Part shown: positions 1 to 9,065 of the stretch, one piece after another
Numbering within the stretch: the stretch's first letter is position 1
Layout of the letters: each line of letters opens with the position of its first letter
Assembly: GCA_018830415.1 (NCBI GenBank)
Contig: JAHJSJ010000339.1
Coordinates: 1 to 35,970 of the forward strand
DNA length: 35,970 nt
Direction: 5' to 3'
DNA from: Alphaproteobacteria bacterium
Lineage (GTDB): Bacteria > Pseudomonadota > Alphaproteobacteria > Sphingomonadales > Sphingomonadaceae
The notes under the pieces: generated by a model
The model's input: only the letters and a program-made list of their open reading frames with translations
Told to the model about the DNA's origin: nothing
Databases searched by the model: none
Program-made: the position numbers and the translations under genes

Positions 1-3
1 CCT

Positions 4-558
4 TTAAGCCTGCATGGCTTTGGCAAGCGAGTTGAGACGGGTGCGGATCGAGGCATCAATGCGCTGCGAACCGATGGTGACGACAAGCCCGCCAAGCAGA
101 TCGGGATCAACCGAGGCGGACAGCATGACAGTGCGCCCTTCGCGCGCCGTCAGCCGGGTTTTCAATGCGGCGATCTGATCATCGCCGAGCGGGTGTGCGC
201 TGGTGACGGTGGCGGTCACTTCGCCGCGCTGGGCAGCGGCAATCGCCTTGAACGCAGCAATGATCGCGGGCAGTTTTGCCAGACGGCGGTTGCCGGCCAG
301 CACGCCAAGAAAATTGGTGGTCAGCGCCGAAAGTTTCAGCTTTTTCGCCACCGCCGCCATCGCCTTGCCCTGCACATCGCGGGCGAGTTGGGGATTGGTG
401 GTCAGCGCCGCCAGATCACCCGAATCGGCAAGCGCAGCGCCCAGCGTTTCGAGATCGCTCTCGACCGCAGTGACTTTGCCGCTTTCGCTGGCGAGATCGA
501 ACAGGGCCGAGGCATAGCGTCCGGCCAGACTAGCCTTGATACCGGCGGAAATATCCAC
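4..558 (-). CDS. atpH: F1F0 ATP synthase delta subunit
   Basis: Translation from GTG ([23 protein letters not shown]...[30 protein letters not shown]) is typical of ATP synthase delta/OSCP. The 217-aa ORF start at 657 is likely over-extended. Confidence 0.93.
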   Translation of the reverse strand: MDISAGIKASLAGRYASALFDLASESGKVTAVESDLETLGAALADSGDLAALTTNPQLARDVQGKAMAAVAKKLKLSALTTNFLGVLAGNRRLAKLPAIIAAFKAIAAAQRGEVTATVTSAHPLGDDQIAALKTRLTAREGRTVMLSASVDPDLLGGLVVTIGSQRIDASIRTRLNSLAKAMQA

Positions 559-716
559 GCGCTTGCAATCCTCTTGGAAGCTTCGAAGGGGTAATGCTTG
601 GGCCTTGGGAATGGGGAAAGCGCAAGGCCCCCCGCAAGGTTGGCGCGCGCCTAGCAATTGATTCCCGCTGGTGCAAGGCGGCTTTCGCGCTTTTGCGGCG
701 GCAGGGCGCTGGCGGC

Positions 717-1304
717 CTAGCCGCCCCAGACCTTCTTCAAACGTGCATCGCGGCCGCAGCTCCGGCGATAAAAATTGTAACGCACCGGATTCTTCGCGGC
801 GAAGTCCTGATGATAGCTTTCCGCAGGATAGAAGGCGCGTTTGGCGATGATCCGCGTGGCCACGGGCTTTCCGAAGCGCCTTTCAACCTCGGCCTTCGAG
901 GCTTCGGCGAGCTTTCGCTGCGCCGGATTGACCGCGAAAATCGCGGAACGGTACGATTCGCCCTTGTCGCAGAACTGGCCGGCGGGGTCGAACGGGTCCA
1001 CATTTTTCCAGAACGCGTCGAGCAGCTGCGAATACCTGATCCTGGCAGGATCGTAGATGATGCGCACCGCCTCGTAATGCCCGGTGCCACCGGCGCTGAC
1101 CTGTTCGTAGCTTGGACCACGGGTGGTTCCACCGGTATAGCCCGATACCACCTCGATCACGCCAGGCACCGCTTCCATGTCATGCTCGGCGCACCAGAAG
1201 CAGCCCATCGCGAAATAGGCTTCGGCGCGCGTAGGCGGCGCTTCGGGGGCCTGAGCGGACGCTGAAAGAAACACCGCGGCTGCGATTGCGAGGATTAATC
1301 TCAT
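717..1304 (-). CDS. msrA: Peptide methionine sulfoxide reductase MsrA with N-terminal signal peptide
   Basis: [19 protein letters not shown] signal followed by [30 protein letters not shown] (GCFWC active site). Its start overlaps the msrB stop (ATGA). Confidence 0.93.
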   Translation of the reverse strand: MRLILAIAAAVFLSASAQAPEAPPTRAEAYFAMGCFWCAEHDMEAVPGVIEVVSGYTGGTTRGPSYEQVSAGGTGHYEAVRIIYDPARIRYSQLLDAFWKNVDPFDPAGQFCDKGESYRSAIFAVNPAQRKLAEASKAEVERRFGKPVATRIIAKRAFYPAESYHQDFAAKNPVRYNFYRRSCGRDARLKKVWGG

Positions 1305-1810
1305 GACTGCTTGGCCTTGCCTGCGGTGGGCACGAAATCGAGCGCGTCGCCGTTGATGCAATGACGTTTGCCGGTGGGCCTTGGTCCGTCGTCGAAGACA
1401 TGCCCGAGGTGGCCGCCGCAGCGGCGGCAATGGACTTCGGTGCGGGTCATGAAGAAACCCTTGTCGATGCTGGTGGCGACATTGCCCTTGATCGCGCGGA
1501 CGAAGCTGGGCCAGCCGGTCCCGCTGTCGAACTTGTCGGATGAACGGTAGACCGGCAGAGCGCAGCCCGCGCAGGCATAGTTGCCAGCGCGCTTTTCGTT
1601 GAGCAGCGGGCTGGTGAACGCCCGTTCGGTGCCCTGCTCGCGAAGGATGTGATACTGCCGCGCGGTGAGCCTGCGCTGCCATTCGACATCGCTGTGGGCG
1701 ACTTCGAACCTGGACGGCGGCCTGGCACCTGCCGAAGGCGCATGCACGGCCAGTCCGGCGAACATTCCGGCACCGGCGATAATGAAATTGCGTCGGTTCA
1801 TCGTTTCCAC
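1301..1810 (-). CDS. msrB: Peptide methionine sulfoxide reductase MsrB, Tat-type signal
   Basis: NRRNFIIAGAGMFAGLAVHAPSAGA leader; CAGC and CRRCGGHLGHVFDDGP zinc motifs; RHCING catalytic Cys. Start at 1810 or 1801. Confidence 0.92.
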   Translation of the reverse strand: METMNRRNFIIAGAGMFAGLAVHAPSAGARPPSRFEVAHSDVEWQRRLTARQYHILREQGTERAFTSPLLNEKRAGNYACAGCALPVYRSSDKFDSGTGWPSFVRAIKGNVATSIDKGFFMTRTEVHCRRCGGHLGHVFDDGPRPTGKRHCINGDALDFVPTAGKAKQS

Positions 1811-1855
1811 CTCGCTGCGTAATACGGCGGCGCGCGTCGATCGGTTACAGATGTG

Positions 1856-3436
1856 CTATTGCTGCCCCGATCCCCCGGCCCTCGCTTTCGCCGTGCAGCT
1901 ATAGACCAGCCGTTCATTGGGCCGATCCGGCAGCAGCGCGATCAGCGCGGATTGCTGTTCGCCCAGGGTTCGCGCGGCATCACTCACCCCGCAGGCGGGC
2001 GGCGTATAGGCTGCGCGGGCCTCGCGCGCGGCGGCCAGCGCGGTTTGTCCGAGCAGATAACGATCTGTGCGGAAGGTGCGGGTGGCCGGATCATAATAAT
2101 TGACCGCGACCGCTGCATCATCCTGCGCCGCGAACACACGCGCCCAATCGCCGCCTGCGCCCAGCCCGTATTGCGTGCGGCCATTGACGCAGCCATCGGC
2201 CGACCATTCGAGCGCGACATCATCGGTGCGGGCGGCCATCACCCGGCTGCGTTCGGGCACCAGCGTGCAGATCAACGCGCCTTCCGCCGCCAGCGACGGG
2301 TTGGCGGAGGCGGCTGCGTCCGGGGTATCGTCGCCCCGGGCAGCGGCGAGCGCGGCTTCTACCCGGTCTTCGATTTCGTTGAGACCGGGGCGGGTGATCC
2401 ACAGCAATGCGGCGGTAATCAGCGCAGCCCCTGCCAGCCCTGCGGCGATCCCGGCGTGTTTGCGCCGCGCCACGTTGCCGCGCCACATCGCCGCCGCATA
2501 GCCAGCGCCAACCGCGCCAAGCAGCGCGACCAGCGCCATCGCCATCGCGTTTTCGCGCGCGGCGAGCACCTCCATCTGCGCGGTCAGGCGGGCGGTTTCG
2601 CGCAATTCGCGCAAGGCTTCGGTCTGGCTCGCCAGCCGTTCGCGCGCCTGCGCCTGCTGCGCCTCCATGCGCTGGCGCTCGGCGGCATTCAGATCGTCGA
2701 TTGACCGGCAGGGCAGCGCGTTGGTGATCGGCTCGACCCCGTTATCCCGCAAAAACGGCAATAATTCGCGCAGGCTCACCGCGAAGTAGAACTCCGCATC
2801 GCCGCTCATCGAATCGGCGCTGAAGGAATTGACCCCGATCACCCGCCCGCACGGATCGAGCAGCGGCCCGCCCGAATTGCCGCGCGCAATCGGCGCGGTG
2901 TGGAGGATAGTGTCGAACTGGCGCGAAGGGCGCTCCCCCGACACGAACCCGCGCGATTTGACCGGCGGCTGGGCGCGGAAGATGTCGGCCATGCTCAGCC
3001 CCTGGGCCAGATCGACATTCATCGGATAGCCGACCGCCGACACCTCGCCCAGATTGCCGCTGACCCCGCCCGCCAGCGCGAGTGGGGGCAGCTTCAATCC
3101 GCTGCTGGCAATCTCCAGCAGCGCCAGATCATTGCGCGGGGATACCGCCACCACGCGGGCAAATGCGCCGCCTGCGCCCTCGGACGGCACGATCCCGATG
3201 CGCAAGGTATCATCCAGCAACGCCTCGCTGACGACGTGCGCGTTGGTGACGATCTGTGTGGCGCTGACGGCAAAGCCGCTACCGTGGCTGACCGGCGCAG
3301 GCTCGCCCCCGCCCTCCCCGATCACCACCACCCGCACCACCCCGCGCGCAGCGGCATCGACATCGCCGGGATCGGCGGCGGCGGGGCCTGCAAAGGCGAT
3401 CAGTAACAAGGCGAGGGCGCGAAGAAGGCGGGTCAT
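1856..3436 (-). CDS. Trypsin-like (S1C) serine protease with C-terminal transmembrane segments and extra domain
   Basis: Signal MTRLLRALALLLIAFAGPAAA; GSGFAVSATQIVTNAHVV, NDLALLEI and APIARGNSGGPLLD triad motifs; coiled coil and two hydrophobic segments downstream. Confidence 0.8.
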   Translation of the reverse strand: MTRLLRALALLLIAFAGPAAADPGDVDAAARGVVRVVVIGEGGGEPAPVSHGSGFAVSATQIVTNAHVVSEALLDDTLRIGIVPSEGAGGAFARVVAVSPRNDLALLEIASSGLKLPPLALAGGVSGNLGEVSAVGYPMNVDLAQGLSMADIFRAQPPVKSRGFVSGERPSRQFDTILHTAPIARGNSGGPLLDPCGRVIGVNSFSADSMSGDAEFYFAVSLRELLPFLRDNGVEPITNALPCRSIDDLNAAERQRMEAQQAQARERLASQTEALRELRETARLTAQMEVLAARENAMAMALVALLGAVGAGYAAAMWRGNVARRKHAGIAAGLAGAALITAALLWITRPGLNEIEDRVEAALAAARGDDTPDAAASANPSLAAEGALICTLVPERSRVMAARTDDVALEWSADGCVNGRTQYGLGAGGDWARVFAAQDDAAVAVNYYDPATRTFRTDRYLLGQTALAAAREARAAYTPPACGVSDAARTLGEQQSALIALLPDRPNERLVYSCTAKARAGGSGQQ

Positions 3437-3543
3437 GGCGCGGCTTATAGCCGGATTTTCGGCGCGCGCGACATTGAACGCAAACACCGGGGGTGCAGGC
3501 GCACTTATGAGCCGGTATTGTGCTGGCAACAGATGGAGACAAC

Positions 3544-4038
3544 ATGATGGGCTATGTGATCGAGGGTCTCGACCCGGAAAACTACACCGCATTGTTCGAG
3601 CTGGACGATGCCGAACTCGCGCAGCGCGGAGCGGTGCGCATGACGGTCGATACCCATCCCGGCTTCCCGTGCCGGGTGACGCTTGAGGATGCTACACCGG
3701 GCGAGACCGTGCTGCTGCTCAACCACGCCAGTCGCACCGACGCCGGGCCCTATCGTACGGCCCACGCGATTTATGTGCGCGAAGGTGCGGCGGCAGCTGC
3801 GCGTTATGTCAACGCGGTGCCGCCGGTATTCGGCCCGCGCGTGCTCTCCTTGCGCGGGTTCGATGCGGGCGGCATGATGGTTTCTGCGATGCTCGCTCAA
3901 CCGGGTGCTGCGGATGCGGGATTGCAGCAGATGTTCGCCCGACCCGAGATTATCGAGGTCGATGTGCACAACGCAAGTCGCGGCTGCTTTGCCGGAAGAG
4001 CGCGGCGCTGGGAGAATGTTTCACGTGAAACATTGTGA
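3544..4038 (+). CDS. DUF1203 domain-containing protein
   Basis: Translation MMGYVIEGLDPENYTALFELDDAELAQRGAVRMTVDTHPGFPCRVTLEDATPGETVLLLNH...GPYRTAHAIYVRE matches my recollection of DUF1203. Ends overlapping ada by 23 bp. Confidence 0.78.
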   Translation: MMGYVIEGLDPENYTALFELDDAELAQRGAVRMTVDTHPGFPCRVTLEDATPGETVLLLNHASRTDAGPYRTAHAIYVREGAAAAARYVNAVPPVFGPRVLSLRGFDAGGMMVSAMLAQPGAADAGLQQMFARPEIIEVDVHNASRGCFAGRARRWENVSRETL

Positions 4039-5074
4039 GAACATCACGGATGAAGACCGCTGGCGAATCGCGCTCGCCAAAGACCGGCGGTTTGACGGCG
4101 CGTTTGTGACCGGCGTGCATTCGACCGGGATTTATTGCCGCCCATCGTGCCCGGCGCGCGCGCCTTTGCGCAAGAATGTGCGGTTTTACGCGACGCCAGC
4201 GGATGCCGTGGCCGTGGGTCTAAGACCCTGTAAACGCTGCTCTCCTGATACCCAAAGCGCCGAGGAGGCCTGCGTGCTGGCCGCCATCGCCGCGATTCGA
4301 GCCAGCCTTGATCAAGGGCGCGGGCCGATGACGCTGGACGCGCTGGCCGACCTGACCGGATATGCCCCCACCCACTTCCAGCGCCTGTTCAAACGCACCG
4401 TCGGCCTGTCACCCGCCGCCTATGCCAAGGCATTGCGCGAAGAACGGGTGCGCGGCGCGCTGTCCGAGGGATTGGGGGTAACCAAAGCGCTATCTAGCGC
4501 GGGCTACAAAGGCCCAAAACAGTTCTACGCAGAGACGAAAGGCAGACTGGGCATGGCGCCGAATGACTGGAGCAAAGGCGGCGCGGGCAAGCGCGTGCAT
4601 TGGGCGGTTTTGCCGACGACGCTGGGGCCGATGCTGGTCTCCGCGACCGAAAAGGGCGTGTGCTGTCTGGCGTTCGGAGAGGACGAAGGGGAGTTGCGGG
4701 CGCGCTTTCCGAAGGCGGAACTGGTGCCAGCGGGCGAGGATTTCCGCGCGTTGTTTGCGCAGGTGCTGGAGGCGGTCGAACAGCCGGGGCCGGGCAGCGC
4801 CGCGATCCCGCTCGACGTGAAAGGCACCGCCTTCCAGCAGCGCGTCTGGGAAGAGTTGCGCCGCATCCCGCATGGCGAAACGCGTTCCTACGGCGAGTTG
4901 GCCGCCGCGCTCGGCAACCCCAAAGCGAGCCGCGCGGTCGGCGGCGCGAATGGCGCCAATCATGTGGCGGTGCTGATCCCCTGCCACCGCGTGATCGCGG
5001 CGGACGGGTCGCTGGGGGGCTATGCCTATGGGCTTGAGATCAAGGCCGAGTTGCTGCGGCGCGAGGGAGTTTGA
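4016..5074 (+). CDS. ada: Bifunctional DNA-binding transcriptional regulator / O6-methylguanine-DNA methyltransferase Ada
   Basis: N-terminal zinc module (GIYCRPSCPARAP...PCKRCSPD), AraC HTH (HFQRLFKRTVGLSPAAYAKALR), C-terminal methyltransferase GGANGANHVAVLIPCHRVI. ATG at 4016 encodes MFHVKH through parS. Confidence 0.93.
   Translation: MFHVKHCENITDEDRWRIALAKDRRFDGAFVTGVHSTGIYCRPSCPARAPLRKNVRFYATPADAVAVGLRPCKRCSPDTQSAEEACVLAAIAAIRASLDQGRGPMTLDALADLTGYAPTHFQRLFKRTVGLSPAAYAKALREERVRGALSEGLGVTKALSSAGYKGPKQFYAETKGRLGMAPNDWSKGGAGKRVHWAVLPTTLGPMLVSATEKGVCCLAFGEDEGELRARFPKAELVPAGEDFRALFAQVLEAVEQPGPGSAAIPLDVKGTAFQQRVWEELRRIPHGETRSYGELAAALGNPKASRAVGGANGANHVAVLIPCHRVIAADGSLGGYAYGLEIKAELLRREGV
4017..4032. 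promoter_or_regulatory. parS: parS-like centromere site (ParB binding palindrome)
   Basis: TGTTTCACGTGAAACA is a perfect 16-bp palindrome identical to the bacterial parS consensus TGTTNCACGTGAAACA. Confidence 0.93.
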
Positions 5075-5130
5075 GGGGCGCCCCTGTCTTTGGGGCGACG
5101 GGGTAGCGGAAGCGGTGCCCTTCATGCCCT

Positions 5131-5216
5131 CGTCTTTGCGAGCGGAGCGAAGCAATCCAGAGCGGCGCGCGAAAAGCTCTGGATTGCCGCGTCGCCTCCG
5201 GCTCCTCGCAATGACG
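5131..5216. repeat. Intergenic palindromic repeat, family A copy 1
   Basis: CGTCTTTGCGAGCGGAGCGAAGCAATCCAGAGC...AGCTCTGGATTGCCGCGTCGC...CTCGCAATGACG; inverted arms, same motif as copies at 13697, 15336 and 18529. Confidence 0.9.
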
Positions 5217-5229
5217 AGGTGGTGCCCCC

Positions 5230-5865
5230 TCAATCCAGTTTCGGCGGCATCCCCGGTTCGCACTTGGCCATCGCGGCCTGATAGGCGGGCCGCGCGCCGA
5301 TGCGCTTAAGATAGGCTTGCAGGTTCGGCATCCCGTCAATGCTTGTCCCGCTCATCGCGCGCGACGTGGTGAGCTGAAACCCCATCATGATGTCAGCCGT
5401 GGTCAGCTGGCTCCCACCGAAATACTCGGCCTCGCCCAGCCGCTTTTCCACGATCGCCCAGCCTTTCGCCACGCGGTCGGCGACGAATGCGGGCAGTTCC
5501 TTTGCGCCCATGAACTGCGCCACCAGCGCCATCATGCCGTTGGTCATGAAGGTCGCGTTGGCCCAGTGGTAATAGAACAGATGGTCGGCAAAGCCGGGGT
5601 GATCCGCGCCCGGCACCAGAGCCGTATCGGGCGCATATTTGGCCACGATATAGTCGATGATCGCGCCGCTTTCGCCCAGCACCAAATCGTCATCGGTGAT
5701 CACCGGCGCAATCCCCATCGGGTGCAGCGCCTTGTATTCATCGGGCGCGAGACGGTTGTCGGCGCGGCGGTTGTAAAGCTTCAGATCGTATTCCAGCCCC
5801 AGCTCCTCGGCCAGCCAGACGATGCGTTCGGATTGCGACAGGCGCAGGTGGTGGATGGTCAGCAT
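5230..5865 (-). CDS. Glutathione S-transferase family protein
   Basis: MLTIHHLRLSQSERIVWLAEELGLEYDLKLYNR...HPMGIAPVITDDDLVLGESGAIIDYI: thioredoxin-fold GST N-domain followed by GST C-domain. Confidence 0.9.
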   Translation of the reverse strand: MLTIHHLRLSQSERIVWLAEELGLEYDLKLYNRRADNRLAPDEYKALHPMGIAPVITDDDLVLGESGAIIDYIVAKYAPDTALVPGADHPGFADHLFYYHWANATFMTNGMMALVAQFMGAKELPAFVADRVAKGWAIVEKRLGEAEYFGGSQLTTADIMMGFQLTTSRAMSGTSIDGMPNLQAYLKRIGARPAYQAAMAKCEPGMPPKLD

Positions 5866-5987
5866 GAGGCGGCCTTTCTGGTTGTTGGTTGTGCGCCCGG
5901 CCTTTGCGTGCAGGCACCGCAGAGTCGAGCAAATTGTCGGGGGCTGCACGATAATCGCTCCGCCCGGCCGCGCTTCGCGATCACGGC

Positions 5988-8168
5988 CTAAACAAAACTG
6001 TAGGGATCAATATCCACCCCGACCCGCACCCCAGGCGGGAATGGCACCGCCGCGATCCAGTCGCGCAGGACAGCTTGCAGATTGGCGCTGCGCCGCGCGT
6101 TGACCAGAAAGCGATACCGATAACGCCCGCGCAGCAAGGCCAGCGGGGCGGGCGCGGGGCCAAGGATCTGCACATCGGCCAGCCGGGGCCGTGCATCGCC
6201 CAATCGCGCCGCTGCTGCGCGCGCCTCCCGCTCGTCCTCGGATGACAGGATGATCGCCGCCCAGCGCCCGAACGGCGGCGCGCCCGCATCGCGGCGGGCG
6301 GCGGTTTCGGCGGCGTAGAACCCGTCACGATCCCCTTCGGCCAGCGCGGCGATCACCGGGGCATCGGGGTGGCGGGTCTGGATCATCACTTCGCCCGGTT
6401 TCGCCCCGCGCCCGGCCCGGCCCGCGACCTGGGCAATCTGGCTGTAGGTGCGCTCGCCCGCGCGCAGGTCGCCGCCTTCAAGCCCCAGATCAGCATCGAC
6501 CACCCCGACCAGCGTGAGTTCGGGGAAATGAAAGCCCTTGGTCACCAATTGCGTGCCGATGATGATGTCGATCGCGCGGCCTTCTGCCATCGCAATGAAC
6601 TCGGCGGCGCGTTCGGGCGTGTTGAGCGTGTCCGATGTGGCAAGCGCGATGCGGGCATCAGGAAACAGGTCGCGCACCTCGTCCGCGATCCGTTCAACCC
6701 CCGGCCCGCAGGCGACCAGACAATCGGTTTCGCCGCATTCGGGGCAGGCATCGGGCACCCGTGTTTCAAACCCGCAATGGTGGCAGGCCAGCCGCGCCGA
6801 CAGGCGGTGTTCGACCAGCCAGGCGCTGCACGATGGGCATTTGAACCGGTGCCCGCAATTGCGGCACAAGGTCAGCGGGGCATAGCCACGGCGGTTGAGG
6901 AACAGCAGCGATTGTTCGCCCTTTTCCAGCCGCTCGCGCAGGCCATCGATCAGCGGCCCGGCGAGCCAGCGCCCGCTGCCCGGCTTTTCCTCGATGAGGT
7001 TGATGAGCCGCACTTTCGGCAGGCTCGCTCCGCCGAACCGGGCGGGCAGTTCAAGCCGTTCATAGACCCCGATATCCGCCATATGCAGGCTTTCCAGCGC
7101 GGGCGTGGCGCTTGCCAGCACCACCGGCACGCCTTCAAACCGGGCGCGCATCACCGATACGTCGCGGGCGTTGTAACGCACCCCGTCATCCTGCTTGAAA
7201 CTGATTTCATGCGCTTCATCGACCACGATCAGGCCAAGGCGGGCATAGGGCAGGAACAGCGCCGAACGCGCGCCGACCACCACCTGCGCCCCCCCGTTTT
7301 CTGGGCCGTCCGCAATCGCCCGCCATGCGCGCCTGCGCTCGGTCGATTTGAGCGAGGAGTGCCACAGCACTGGGGCCGCGCCAAAGCGGGCGGTAAAGCG
7401 CGCGAGGAAGTTTTCGGTGAGGGCGATTTCGGGGAGCAGCACCAGCACCTGACGCCCCATGCGGATCGCCTCTGCCACGGGTTCGAAATAGGTTTCGGTC
7501 TTGCCCGAACCTGTCACCCCGTCGAGCAGGAAGGGGGCAAAATCCTGCGCCTGCACCGCATCGGTCAGCCGCGCGGCGACTTGGGCCTGAATGGGGGAGA
7601 GATCGGGTTGATGATGATCGGGATCGGCGGGCGGGTAAGGCCGGTCGATGGCGACCGTCACCGGCTCGATCAGTCCGGCGTTCGCCATGCCGCGCAAAAC
7701 CCCTTCCGATACGCCCGCAATCGCCGCCAGCTCGCGCATCGTTCCCTGTTCGCCGCCGAGTTTCTCCAGTGCGGTCTTGCGCTGCGCGGTCAGGCGTCCG
7801 GAGCCTTCCGCGCCCGTCAACCGGTATTCGGTCATCGTCGCCGGGCCGCCCAATGCCCCCCCGCTTGCCAGCGCCATGCGCGCCACGCTGGCGAGCGGGG
7901 CGCAATAATAATCCGCCGTCCATTCGATCAGCCGCCGTAGCGGGGCGGGCAGGGTAGGGACGGGCACCACTTCGAGGATCGGGCGCAGCCGCTCAAAGGC
8001 GATTTCATCCCCCGGCAAGCGCCCTTCGTCCCACACGATCCCCATCACCTTGCGCGGCCCCAAGGGCGCGATCACCACGCTGCCGGCAGGCGCGTCCATC
8101 CCATCAGCCAGCCCGTAATCAAGCGGGCCGAGCGCGGCGTTGAGGATCAGCAGGCGGACACGGTTCAT
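5988..8168 (-). CDS. priA: Primosomal protein N' (PriA replication restart helicase)
   Basis: DGVTGSGKTETYF Walker A, VDEAHE, zinc cysteines LCRNCGHRFKCPSCSAW...CHHCG...CPECGE, QVAGRAGRG motif. Confidence 0.97.
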   Translation of the reverse strand: MNRVRLLILNAALGPLDYGLADGMDAPAGSVVIAPLGPRKVMGIVWDEGRLPGDEIAFERLRPILEVVPVPTLPAPLRRLIEWTADYYCAPLASVARMALASGGALGGPATMTEYRLTGAEGSGRLTAQRKTALEKLGGEQGTMRELAAIAGVSEGVLRGMANAGLIEPVTVAIDRPYPPADPDHHQPDLSPIQAQVAARLTDAVQAQDFAPFLLDGVTGSGKTETYFEPVAEAIRMGRQVLVLLPEIALTENFLARFTARFGAAPVLWHSSLKSTERRRAWRAIADGPENGGAQVVVGARSALFLPYARLGLIVVDEAHEISFKQDDGVRYNARDVSVMRARFEGVPVVLASATPALESLHMADIGVYERLELPARFGGASLPKVRLINLIEEKPGSGRWLAGPLIDGLRERLEKGEQSLLFLNRRGYAPLTLCRNCGHRFKCPSCSAWLVEHRLSARLACHHCGFETRVPDACPECGETDCLVACGPGVERIADEVRDLFPDARIALATSDTLNTPERAAEFIAMAEGRAIDIIIGTQLVTKGFHFPELTLVGVVDADLGLEGGDLRAGERTYSQIAQVAGRAGRGAKPGEVMIQTRHPDAPVIAALAEGDRDGFYAAETAARRDAGAPPFGRWAAIILSSEDEREARAAAARLGDARPRLADVQILGPAPAPLALLRGRYRYRFLVNARRSANLQAVLRDWIAAVPFPPGVRVGVDIDPYSFV

Positions 8169-8224
8169 GATAGCGCCATATGGGCGGGGGCAAAGGACAA
8201 GGGCAAGCTGGGAGAACCGGAAAT

Positions 8225-8923
8225 ATGTCTGTAATCGTGAACCTGACCCCGACCCGTCGTTCGTTGCTGGCGGGCGCCGCTGGCGCGGGCGCGCTGTTGC
8301 TGATGCCGGGATGCGCCAGCACGGGCGGCGGGTTCAGCATGGAGGAGGCTGTGCGGCGGATGCTGCTGCTGGCGTCCGAAAACGCCTTTGCGCGCCTGAC
8401 CGCGCCGGGCGGGTTCTGGGACGAGCAGGTGGCGCGCATCGGGTTGAACCAGTTGATGGGCACGCGCGGCGATGTGCTGTCGCGCATCCTCACTTCGTCG
8501 CTGGTCAAGGATCGACTGGAGGAACGCTTTGCTGATTTTGCCATCGAAGCCAGCTTCCGCGCTGCGCCGGTGGTGACCGATGCGGTGCGGGTGATCGGGT
8601 TTGAAAACGCGATTGATCTGGTGCGCGGCGGGCCAACCGCGGCGAGCACCTTCCTGCGCGCGGAAATGGGCAGCGCGCTGATCGATGCGATGGTGCCCGA
8701 ATTGGGCGAAGCGATCCGGCTGAGCAATGATCCCCTGATCGGCCAAGCCATCGGCGCGCTGACCGGGGTTAATCCCGGCGATGTCGCCAGCCGTATCGGG
8801 CGCGAGGTCGATAATGCAGTGTGGGGCGAAATCGCGCGCGAGGAAGCCGCGATCCGTGCCAACCCGCAGGCCACCCGCGATCCGTTGCTGATCGGGGTGT
8901 TCGGGCTGGGTAGCCGGATTTGA
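8225..8923 (+). CDS. DUF4197 domain-containing lipoprotein-like protein
   Basis: MSVIVNLTPTRRSLLAGAAGAGALLLMPGCAST signal/lipobox; ...VLSRILTSSLVKDRLEERFADFAIEASFRAAP... Confidence 0.7.
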   Translation: MSVIVNLTPTRRSLLAGAAGAGALLLMPGCASTGGGFSMEEAVRRMLLLASENAFARLTAPGGFWDEQVARIGLNQLMGTRGDVLSRILTSSLVKDRLEERFADFAIEASFRAAPVVTDAVRVIGFENAIDLVRGGPTAASTFLRAEMGSALIDAMVPELGEAIRLSNDPLIGQAIGALTGVNPGDVASRIGREVDNAVWGEIAREEAAIRANPQATRDPLLIGVFGLGSRI

Positions 8924-9057
8924 TCGCGGAGCCAGCCGCGACCAAATCCGTTTAGAGCGTTTTCAAGCCGGGTGGAATCACCCGGCGACCCGGAAAACGC
9001 GGCAAACCAGATAGATAGAGCGGTTGATCCGATGCAATCGGATCGCAAACCGCTCTA
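8924..9057. terminator. Cluster of three hairpins between convergent genes (putative bidirectional terminator / palindromic repeat)
   Basis: TCGCGG-AGCCAG-CCGCGA; GCGTTTTC...CCGGGTG-GAAT-CACCCGG...GAAAACGC (8957-9000); TAGAGCGGTTGATCCGA-TGCAA-TCGGATCGCAAACCGCTCTA (9016-9057). Confidence 0.6.
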
Positions 9058-9065
9058 GCCAATCA

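Noticed and set aside
6369-7940. 523-aa plus-strand ORF opposite priA
   Set aside because: Antisense to the well-supported priA; composition typical of a shadow ORF.
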